Source of the DNA: an uncultured Bacteroidaceae bacterium
GTDB taxonomy: Bacteria; Bacteroidota; Bacteroidia; Bacteroidales; Bacteroidaceae
Reading direction: 5' to 3'
Assembly: GCA_905236065.1 (NCBI GenBank)
Contig: CAJONZ010000087.1
Coordinates: 1 to 64,000 of the forward strand
DNA length: 64,000 bases
This document shows, piece after piece, positions 21,193 to 31,600 of this stretch. The position numbers and the translations under genes were made by a program. Each line of letters begins with the position of its first letter. Position 1 is the stretch's first letter. Below the pieces are notes generated by a model. The model was not told the DNA's origin and searched no databases. It was given only the letters and a program-made list of their open reading frames with translations.

Positions 21193-22599
21193 CTATTTGT
21201 TTTTCCCAGCGGGCGAAGCGCTGGGTACCGTGGAGGCGGGAGATTGTGACGCCACACTTTGACCGCTGGGCGCCGTGGGGGCGGGAGAAGCGCTGGGCGC
21301 ATTTTTCCACCAATTATCCTTGAGGCGGCAGAGAGCCTGAGCTACACAGTTCATTGTCTTGCAGAAAGGAACGGAAATGGTTTCTTTCTTCGGACGGTAT
21401 TGGTATTGCCACGGGGTGACAAAGAGGAGGCGACCTTCAGCACAAAGCTTGAGGCGTTCTTCTGAGGGATGGAAACGCTCGGCGAAGCCGTTGTCGGGGA
21501 TGAGAACCACGGGGAAGCCGCGGCTTATAGCCTCATCAATGATTTCTTGTTCGCCCTTGGCAATGCGTGGGGAGACAAGGATGGCTCCGTTACCCGCCTC
21601 AGCCAAACATCTGACTTTCTGCTCGGAGAAACGAGCCGCATCCTTACGATGGCAGATGACAGGGAGGAGGCGGTGAGCGAGTAGAGAGCGGTCACCGTAG
21701 GTGTCGCAGGTGATTTTCCTTTCTGTCATGAGCAGTTGGTTTTGGATGGCGGTGAGCGTTTCAGGCGTGCAGAGGGAAGGAAGGCACTCACGCTTCAGAT
21801 AGCCACAGAGGGCCGAGAACGTGAGGGCGGTATCAATGCCCTCGCGCTGGGCTTTCAGCCATGCGGGGTTGGAGGAGCGAAGGAGCCGGCTCCGTGGGTT
21901 CTGTCGGATATATCGACGCTGCCTATCAAGCTGGCCGCGACGGAGGGGCATCACATCGGTAAAGCCATAGGCGAAGAGAGGGGTGCGCCCGGTGGAAGCG
22001 GAGGAGGGGATTTTGGAGGGGGCTTGCGGAGTGGAGGCTTGCGGGGAAACCGCAAGGGGGCGAACCCCAACAGAAGGGGCAAAGCCAACCCCAACAGAAG
22101 GGGCAAAGCCAACCCCAGCAGAAGGGGCAGGGCCAACCGTAGAAGGGGCAGGGCTATGGGCATTGGAAGCATCAGGTTTTCCCTGATTCACCTCTTGATG
22201 TGTCAGCGCCCAGTAGTGGCGGTTGCAGCCTTTCTTAAAACCACCAATGACTTGCCCTAAGGGCATCGTCTTTCCGTTACGGCTCACGAGGGGACTATGC
22301 ACTTCGATGATGAAGTGCATGTGCTCAGGCATAATCACGTAGTCCTGCACCTCCACCATGGGATAGTGGGTAGGAATGCTCTTCAGCAGTTCCTCTTTCA
22401 CCATCTGGCCGACGGGGGACAGCTCAACGCGAGGTGCATTGGGCTGCCCATCCTCTTGATGAATATCACCTACCACACGTCCCAAGGGCTGACCCAAGCT
22501 CTCTGTCACCTCAAAAGTGATGTGATAGATGCCTGGAGCAGAATAGTCGTGCGCAGGACAGCGACCCTTCATGGTGGGTGTGGTTGGTTGATTATTCAT
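21193..22599 (-). CDS. Y1_Tnp/HUH transposase-like (RAYT-like) protein with Pro/Ala/Ser linker and C-terminal Rossmann/DprA-like domain
   Basis: YHITFEVTE...VEVQDYVIMPEHMHFIIEV (HxH) ...IGGFKKGCNRHYW... YIRQNPRSRLL; C-terminal NGAILVSPRIAKGEQEIIDEAISRGFPVVLIPDNGF...RLLFVTPW. Confidence 0.75.
   Translation of the reverse strand: MNNQPTTPTMKGRCPAHDYSAPGIYHITFEVTESLGQPLGRVVGDIHQEDGQPNAPRVELSPVGQMVKEELLKSIPTHYPMVEVQDYVIMPEHMHFIIEVHSPLVSRNGKTMPLGQVIGGFKKGCNRHYWALTHQEVNQGKPDASNAHSPAPSTVGPAPSAGVGFAPSVGVGFAPSVGVRPLAVSPQASTPQAPSKIPSSASTGRTPLFAYGFTDVMPLRRGQLDRQRRYIRQNPRSRLLRSSNPAWLKAQREGIDTALTFSALCGYLKRECLPSLCTPETLTAIQNQLLMTERKITCDTYGDRSLLAHRLLPVICHRKDAARFSEQKVRCLAEAGNGAILVSPRIAKGEQEIIDEAISRGFPVVLIPDNGFAERFHPSEERLKLCAEGRLLFVTPWQYQYRPKKETISVPFCKTMNCVAQALCRLKDNWWKNAPSASPAPTAPSGQSVASQSPASTVPSASPAGKNK
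22064..22140 (-). repeat. 24-bp in-frame tandem repeat encoding APSVGVGF units in the RAYT-like protein linker
   Basis: ccaaccccaacagaaggggcaaag repeated about 3 times; translation ...GPAPSAGVGFAPSVGVGFAPSVGV... Confidence 0.85.
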
Positions 22600-22602
22600 A
22601 TC

Positions 22603-25600
22603 TTACTTTACTGCAATTTTCTTTTGATACTTGCCGTCATCGGTACGGACGATGAAGACGCCAGACATCGGCACAGGGGTCTCGATGGCCTCACCTGGCT
22701 CTATGCGGAAGCGGGTGAGGGTGATGCCGGCGGTGTTGATAATCCGTACCTCGGTGGCCTCGGAGAGCGATGATACCACGACAATCTTCTTCCGCTTGGT
22801 ATAGATGTTGAGGCTGCCGACCTGCTCGTCGTCGAGGTCGCGGTCGTCATGGCCCTTCAGCTCCGACGGTTCGTAGCTGAAGACGATGCTGCGGGTGTAA
22901 CGCTGTTTGCCGCCGCCTCCACTTACGACGAAGTAGGGACGGAAGGCACCGACATTGTCCGTGTCGCCTGCGTCAATCTTCTCGTACTGGCTGCCATCCG
23001 ACTTCAGCGTGTAGGCATCGGAAATGTTCTTGTTCAGGTAGCTCGGTCGGTAGGTGTAGCCATCGAATGTGACAGCCTTTGCTTCCAGCTCTGTGTCGCT
23101 CACGCTTATTCCGATTCCTGTCTTGGAAGCAAAGGTGATGACCTGTGCATCCAGTTTTTCGGGAACAGGCGTGGATGTGTGCAACGGCGTGAACCGACCG
23201 CTGAGGTCGAACTCATAGTACGTCTCGCTCGGGAAGCCTATCAGGTAAGGTGTGCCCTCCGTGAGACGAGGATAGGCTGCGTATTCGCGGGCATCCTTGT
23301 AGTACGTGTTCACGGCATCGTTCTCCTGGTAGTCGTCGAGGTTCTCATCGTCGTACCCGTTGAAGGAGTAATAGTAGTCCCAAAGGAAGGTGTTGGTGTA
23401 GGTCTTCTTGCCGTCCTCGCCGTTGGGATCGGGGAACTGGAAGGAGGCCTTGAAGACGCTGCCTTCGGTCGTGCCACCCTTGAATTCCCGCAGCCAGTAT
23501 TCGTGGCCATACGTGCTACCCTTATAGAAGTGGGTCAGCTCACCCTTCTGCTGCGTGGTGACGATTTCGGCCTTGAATGGGATGCTGATGCCTTCCCAGC
23601 CTGTTGCGCGGCTGACGAAATTGCCGGGCTGGCGCTGGTACCACATACGCTTGTCTTCCTCAAAGGTGTAGGCGATAGGTGCGTTGAAGTCCTGCTTGTC
23701 GATGAGGAGGTGGTCGTTCTGTGCTATATATTTGCTGCCCGTCTCCGTCCACTGTACCCAGTGACCGTGTGCATTCTTCCAGTGGGCATAGGTGTCCCAT
23801 GGGGCCACGGTGCGGTAGGTCTCAGTGTTCGTCTCCTCGTAGGGGAAGTCGTGGAGGATGTCGCTGACCACGGCGTCGGTCTTCTTGGCGGCGTCGGTCG
23901 TAGTCATGGTGTAGGCCAGCAGGTTCTTCGTCAGTCCGATGTTACGGAAGCTGGTCAGTCCGTTGTCGTCGAGCAGTGGTGGGAAGAATGCACCATTTTC
24001 CACATGGTTGTAAGGTGCCGTGGTCAGGATTCCTTGTTTGTATCCGCCGCTGACATCGCCGTTGCCACCCGTGAAGTCGATGGCCGTCATGTTCTTGTGG
24101 ACGGACAGGGTCTGGTCGCTGTTCTCTTTGGCAAAGACGGCGTTGGGGTTGAAGTGGGCCACCTGTATATGGCTGTTTTGGAAGTAAGCCGGAGCGCGGA
24201 AAACACGGTTGTCCAGGGCGTTGGTGAGCAGTCGTCCCTCAATCTTGTTGATGACGGCGGGCAGTGGCTGGTGCGTATGCCCTTCGACATGGCCGTAGGT
24301 CAGCTTCTGGCCGAAGAACAGGTAGTCGTCAGGCCAGATAGGTGCCCAGGTGATGTCGATGGCCTTGTCATCTTCATCATCGATGTATTCGTGCTCCTGT
24401 CGGCGGATGTTGAACGTCTCGGGGATGGTGCCGTCGGCATAGCGGAAGTCACCGTCGTAGTAGCGATGCTCCACATAGCCCAGGCGTGGGGTCAGCCGGG
24501 TGCTCTGAGGCAGGTAAACCGCATAGCCAGACGGATAGGAGGTTAGGGTAGTCACAGCTTGGGTGCTTTCGGCGTTTTGGGGCAGGGTGCCGTCGGCGTT
24601 GGCGAGGATGTAGTCATACTCATTCTTCGTGCCTTCCCATTCCGTGTTGTGGTCGTAGTAGCGCTTGTTGAGGTAGAAACCGTTCAGGTTGTAGGCCACC
24701 TCGCCGTCGTAGAATGCCTTTTCGGGCATCTTGCGGGCGTTGCCACGGTCATGAGGCGTCTCGCTGTAGGCGTTGTTCTCCGGGTAGTAGCAGTTGACGA
24801 GCTGTGTGCCTTCGAGGCGTGACGGGTTGCCAAACACGGCCTTGGTGCCAGCGGTTGGTGTACCCGTAGTCTTTACCCAGCAGTTCTCCACGTAGCCCTC
24901 GCCTGTCTCGGCGACTCCTGCTCCCGCAAACGAGCCGGTGACGCCCAGGTTATAGACGTTGCCGCAGAGTTTGTTGAAGAGCGACTGGGTGAGACCGCTA
25001 ATGGTGTGGCCGTCGCCGTGCAGCGTACCTCCGAAGCAGGTGCTTGCGCCGATGGATGTCCAATCAGAGCCGCTGTGGTCGAGGTCGGTGCGCAGGATGA
25101 TGTCCAGGTTGCTGCAGCCGTTGATGTAGCTTCCTAGTGCGGTATGGTCATCCATTGACGTACCGATGCTCAGGTCGTATAGCGCCTTCAACTCATCAAG
25201 GCCGTTCTTACCCTTGCGGGCGTCGTCGTCGGGAAGGGTGGAGTAGTTGTTGATGTAAATCTTGCATGGGCGATCCACGTCGGCACGGTCGATGTAGAGG
25301 TGGTTGTCCTTATGACGCTCCATGATGTCGGCCAGGTCGTGGTAGTTGGCCACGCTGAGAGGCACGTAGTTGGAGTAGGTCTTGCCAAGATAGGTCTTCG
25401 AATAGAAGGCGATGTAGTGGTCGCGGTTCTGATACCAATAAACGGGGGTGCTGTTGTTGGTGAAGGGCACGCCGTTGCGGTGGTGGTCGGCATCGTCTTT
25501 GTTGTCGAAGATTTCCCATCCGTTGGTCAGCACCTCGTAGGCACCGGGTGTTACCTCTGGAGCCTTCAGACCCACGGCGTTGCCCGGCAGTACGGTCGGC

Positions 25601-28600
25601 GGGTTCTCCAGGGTGCCGATGGTGGGCACACCGCTTTCCAGCTGCAAGTGTACGTTCACGACATGCAGCTCGTTGGTGAGCCTGATGTCGCCGTCGTCGT
25701 CGGTCTCGTAGTAGGTATATTGATAGACTACGGTGATAATCTTCTCCTTCGTCACGTCCTTGATGTCGCTCTCTCTGGTTACGTAGAGGGTCGTGGTCTC
25801 TTCGGGCTCCTTACCTTGGATGACGAAGTATTTTTGGTCATCGGTCAGGGCCTTGTAGGCATCCTCGCTGATTTGCGTGCCCTTTGCCACAGATGTATTT
25901 CCTTCTTCGTGCGCTTCGTAGCAATAGTAGAATTTGTCTGCGTTCTGGGTGGGTACTACCTGATCCACGTCACTCGTCCTGTGCTGATAGACATCGTGGC
26001 TGACTACCTGACCTGTACCATATGGCGTACCGTCGTAAACGAAGTTCTTGTTGGCTACGTAGAAATAGGTCTCATCGTCAATTGTGTAGAAGTCGGAGAT
26101 TCTGTTTACATGGGTATAGTAACGCTTGTCGTTACGCACGTAAGTCTCGAAGTCGGTGTTGGTCATGCTCTGCCCGTCAGTCAGGGTGATGGTGCCGTTG
26201 TTATAGGTGTAGCTCGTTTTATCACTGGTTGCCTTGAACACGGCACGGTACTCCACGCTCACCTCGTCGCTATAGGGTTGGTGGTAGGCCGTCTTTGTGC
26301 TCTTCGCATCGTCGTTGGAGTCGGGGTCAACCGAGTAGTTGGGGTCGGCGAGGAGGTTGAGGGCATCGTAGTTGAACGTAAAGTATGCACGATCGGTTTC
26401 CGACAGTGAGCACCACGATTGGATGGCACTGTAGTTAGTGTTGCTGAGATATTTCCGTCCACCACACTCTTCGTCCTTTGTACAGATGTAGGCATTGGTC
26501 ATGGCATCGTCAATCTCGCTGGACAGGCTGGAGTAGGTAGTCTTCAGCGTCGCAATCTCTGTGTCGGACAGCAGGTCGCCTTTAATCAGATATTTTTCTT
26601 CGGCCAGCTTCACGGTCTTTGCACAGACGCGGGCTACGGCGAAGGCTGTCTTCTCCTCTGCGGTGAGGCTGTTGTATTCCGACTGGGAGATGGCTGTTCC
26701 TGGATTGATGGTCTTCACGACGCTCACGTTTTGATCGTTTTCGTCCTGATAGGTGTAGGTATAGCGTATCGTTCGGTTGGCCACGTAGGCTGTCTCGAAG
26801 TATTCCTTGTGGGCATCGGTGTCACTTCCGTCTATTTGGTCGTATTCAGCCTCGGTGAGTATCTGGCCCTCGGTATATTGGCGATGGCCCAGCACTTTCG
26901 TCTCCTTGGGGCTGAAGGTCGGCCCTTCGGTATATCCGTCGATGATGGCTTGTCGGGCGGCTTCGTCGGCAGCATTCTTCAGCAGGGTTTTGTATTCCGA
27001 TGCCTTTATCTTCTCATTGACATGACCTTCCGTATCGGTGGTCACTGTATAGTAGTCGTTCCACACCTCTGGCGTGTCCATGTCGAAGGTGAGCACATAG
27101 CCTGTGTTGTGGCTCACGTTGTTTGAGCTGCGGAACAGGTCATCGATGAGGGCGGCATTGGTGGTATATTTATTGCCATCCTTGTCCGTCAGTTCGTTCC
27201 CCTCATAATCAGTGATGGTATGGTTGGCAGCTTTGAAAGCTGTAATATCTGTAGGCAGCATGACGTATTCTCCAGTGGAGTATTTCACACCGTCCACTTG
27301 ACATGCCATGCAGTTGACGTAGGTCTCTTCGACAAAGAATGCTTGCTCGCTTTCGGGCAGGTTCTGCCAGTCCCACCAAGTGATGACGTCGTTCAGTTCG
27401 TAGGCATCGGCCTGCTGGTTCACCCACACTTTCTTGTCTTCTGCGTTCTCGCCTGTTCCAATTACTCCACCAGTCTTATAGTAGTAGGCATAGCGGTTGG
27501 GCTTCACGTTGAGCAGTTTCAACTGTCCGTTGGCGGCGGCGGTGATGGTCAGTGGCAGGTGTACGGTCTTCGAGTAGGCTGTGGCAGAGCCGGTGTAGGC
27601 CGATACCACCTGGTCATAGACATAGACCGAGCCCTTGATGTACCAGTAGTGTGCCTCCGAGCGTCCGTCATCGGCCATCAGGTATCGGTTGTTCACAGGG
27701 TAGCAGTCATCCACGATGCGCTTGCTGTGATGGATGAAGTTGCCCGAAGTCTGTATTTCTTTTTCGGTGTATTCCTTCCCTGTTTCGGCTACAAAGCCTC
27801 CGGAGGCAGGCCAGCTTTCCGCATTCACGGGTTTGGCATCTGCGGCATAGCGGTAGCGTTTAAAGGTCTTTGCTGCGTCGCGCACACCGTCCTTGTCCTG
27901 GTTGTACTCTGAGAGTATCACGTAGTCCATGTCTTCGTAGAACACAGGCAGACGGTGCTCGTTCTTGGCATAGACGAAACCACCACCCTCGATTTCGCGC
28001 TTCACGTTGATGAGGTCCAGTTCCACCACGCCCGTGATGTAGCCGTAGTCCTTATGCTCCGGCGTACTGTTCTCCGTGGTCAGTTCCAGGAACACGCCCG
28101 AAGCCAGGGCCACCTGGTTGTGGCAGGTGCCTCGGTTACGCCAGGTGCCCTTGGGCTGTGGTTCCTTGTAGGTGTAGAAGGACTTGCTTGGGTCTTCAAT
28201 CCCATCCTGGTCGATGTATTTGCTGACAAAGCGCACGTCGCTGGTCATGTTGCCCAAGTAGTGTACGATGGAGTAGATGCCGAAGTAGTTGCCGTGTACG
28301 GCATCATCGCCTGTATCACCGGCCAGTGACACCTGTTTGTTGAGCGACAGCTCGCCCACGCGGTTGATGGTGTAATCCACCTTCTCGCCCACCTCGGCCA
28401 CACGGTCTTTGGCTCCCTGCAGCACCATGCGCGAGCCATACACGCCGCAGAGGTCAGCACGCTGGATGGTGTTCAGCAGGCGACCGGCATAGATGGAACA
28501 GAAGCCGTACTGCTTCCAGTACGTCTCGCTTTTGTGGGTCGTATCCAGTTTGTGGTAGTCTTCCTCGCTGATTTTATCGCCCACGTGGTAGGTCTTGCTG

Positions 28601-31600
28601 CCGACGGTGTACTCCGTGACGCACTCATATTCCAGTTTGAAGTAGGCACGTTCGCGGTTCGACAGGTTGTGATACTCCTGCAGGGTGATGCGCGACTGCA
28701 GGTTGTAGTAGTCCGTGCCGTAGTTCGTGACGTTCAGTTCGCGGTAGCCATCGACCATCGAAAGGTTGCCACCACCGTAAAGACCACCTACGTGCTCCGT
28801 GCCCACGGTGATGAAGTCGCGGTGATACACGTCGTAGAGCGTGGCCGTGGTATTGCCGTACACCGTGGTGGCATTGGCATAGTGCGTATCGGTGTTCGAT
28901 GCCACATTGCCGCCGCCGAATACCGCATTGTGAATTTGTACGCCACGTTCCCCCTTGGCATCCTCCGTGACGAGGTTGGTCCATTTGGCGTCGGCCTTGT
29001 TCTTCGGCAGTGTGTTCAGATAGTCGGTCGGCACGTATTCATAGGGCTTATACTCTCGGTTGTTGTAACTGACGTTCGTACCGTCCGCCTTGATTTGCAG
29101 GTAGGGGGCAATGACCACCTTGCAGTCCTCAATCAGATGGTCGCCCGTACCATCATTATAATAATAGTAATAGTGGCCAGGCGACCCTGTGGTCACGCCG
29201 TTGGCCTTGTCGGCTTTCGTCTTCGCGTTCTCGTAGCCCTTGCTATACACATAGCCCAGGTCGCCGCCGCCGAACACGTTGCCATAGCCTTCGGCCATGC
29301 CCGCCTCGGTGCCCACTTCGCCACCGTGGATATACACCTCCGTCTGTCCGAAGGTATAGCCGTCGGTGTAGAGGTCGCTGTTGCTGCCGTAGCCCAGAAG
29401 GTTGTAGCCCTTGCCGCCGCCGAACACGTTACGGCCAACGTGGCCGTTGTACATCTCGATGTGCGTTTTTCCCACCTTGTAGATTTCCTGGAACTCACGC
29501 ACGTGGTTGGCTGCGCCGCTCTCTTTCGTGGAACCACGGCCAATGGTGGCAATCTCGCCGCCGCCATGTAGGCTGCCGCGTATCTCGCCACCCCAAATGG
29601 TGATGTAGCTCTCATCCACACTACTGCGGGCATCGTAGCCGCCGCCAAACACGTTGCCACAGTCGCGCAAGCGGTTGTCACCGGCATATTTCTCGTTCTC
29701 GAAGTACGTCTCGTCGTTTATCTTCTCCTCAAACTTTTCCGTGTCCGTATTATACGCATAGCCGATGTAGCCGTTGTTCAGCGTCAGGTATGCTTTTCCA
29801 TACACTGCACCGCCCTCGCCGCCGCCGTAGGCATTGCGCTGTACGGTGGGCAGACCGCAGTAGAAGCCATAGTCCGCCAACGTTGCATCCGCCTTCACCT
29901 TTCTCATTTCTGCCAGCAGGTCGGCATCGCTCTGGTCCCTGCGTATGCCGATGACCACGTGCGTCTCGCCGCCGATGTCGTTTGTCGCCGGGTCGTGAAT
30001 GTCCGCATCCACTTCCACATCCTTTCCTTCTATGGTGACCGTCTTCTTGTGTCGGCCCACGCTGCCCTTCCATCCGCCGCCATAGACATTGCGGACGGTT
30101 CCTCCGGCAATGTAGGCATTGGCCGAGGCCATAAAACCGCTTCGGTTCTCGCTTGAATAATCCTTTGCTCCATGAAGGTCCTGCACGGCACCGCTCGTGC
30201 CCGCCGCATAGATGTCCTTCTTCACCGTGCCGCCCAGCAGGGCAATGTACGTGGTGCCAGCCACCACGGCATCCTCACCCAGACCGCCGCCGTAGGCATA
30301 GTTCTCCACCGTGGCTCCCTTGTTGATGATGACGTTCGTACAATATTTATAATGTACCAACGCCAAGTCCTCCTCTGACAGGTCGCCGAAGTCTCGGTCG
30401 TCCATCTCGGCCACTCTCGCCAGCTCGTTGGCAAGGTTGGTATTGGTGTTTTCCCAATAAGTGGTGATTTTCGGTTTCTTAGTTATGGGGTCGATGACGG
30501 GATTGCCAGTCCCTGGGTCGATAATGGGTTGGGGGTCATAGCCGCCGCCTAATACCCAGGCCGCTTTCCAGTCCTCATCCGAAAGCGGTTCCCCTGCTTT
30601 CGCCGTACCTGCAGGCCATGTGTACGTAGGCGTTGGTAAGTCCATGTACGTCTGTACGCTCTCCGCATTATGCACCTTGCCAGCCTGTCCACCACCATAC
30701 ACCTCATACACCTGTGCACCGTTGTTCAGGAGGATTTCCGTATATTCCGCCCACGTGTTTGCACCGTGCCCAGCACCGTATGCTGTGCCCAGCGTCATGC
30801 CATACTTCCAGTGCCTTTGCTTCATCGGAGCGTCAATCAGGATGTGCCCATAGACCGTGCGTCGCTCATTGTTGTTTCCACCATAGATGGCACCCGTCAG
30901 TCGGTCGTCTCCGACCTCCTTTTCCGTCGATTCGTCGATTCTTAGCGGGTCGCATCGCAAGACTGCATCCGCACTGTGCCAGTTGACGTTGGACTCATAG
31001 ACATCACAGGGGCAGTACGTGTTCGTGCCATACGCTCCACCGAAGATACTGCCAATCTGGATGGTGCTGCCCGTTGGCACATTGACCACCGTGCGACGGG
31101 TGACACCCTCCTGGTAGCTACCACCATACGCGGCAGCTATCTGTCCGCGAATCAGGTCGATCACCGCCGAAACCGTTTCGGGCGCGGCCTTTGCCGCTTC
31201 GGGCGACTTGCTCATGCCCAGTCCGCTCCACGCACCTGCGCCAAACACGTCCATGTGTTGGTAATTCTCCATTTCCTGCGGAATGTCGATGAGTATGTAG
31301 CTGCGTTCCTGCATCACGTCACGGTCGGCATCGGCAGGGTAGCCCTGTCCGGCACCATAGACGAGGTTTACCTTGTTGTTCGGATTGCTTTTCAGGGCAC
31401 TGCTCAAGGTGGGGCGGAAATTGACGAAAGCGGCACCCATGCGAGGCTTCGAGTAGCCCTCCTGGGCCGAACCGTCTTCATCGAAGTAGGCCCTGTATGT
31501 TTCGTCCTTGTAGTCGTAGGTACCATAGCAGCCGCCGAAGATTCCCTCGGCACGACCCTGGGTATATTCCATGTAGGCCGACACGTTCTTGGCCACGTCT

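Noticed and set aside
21193-22599. Possibility that the RAYT-like gene is a recent IS200/IS605 insertion
   Set aside because: No terminal repeats, no target duplication, and gaps of only 3 and 18 nt to its neighbours on the same strand.
22849-24546. 565-aa + strand ORF and 25300..26409, 28534..29571, 30976..31872 opposite the 3982-aa gene
   Set aside because: Same explanation: antisense frames of a long biased coding region; V/G-rich translations without domain features.
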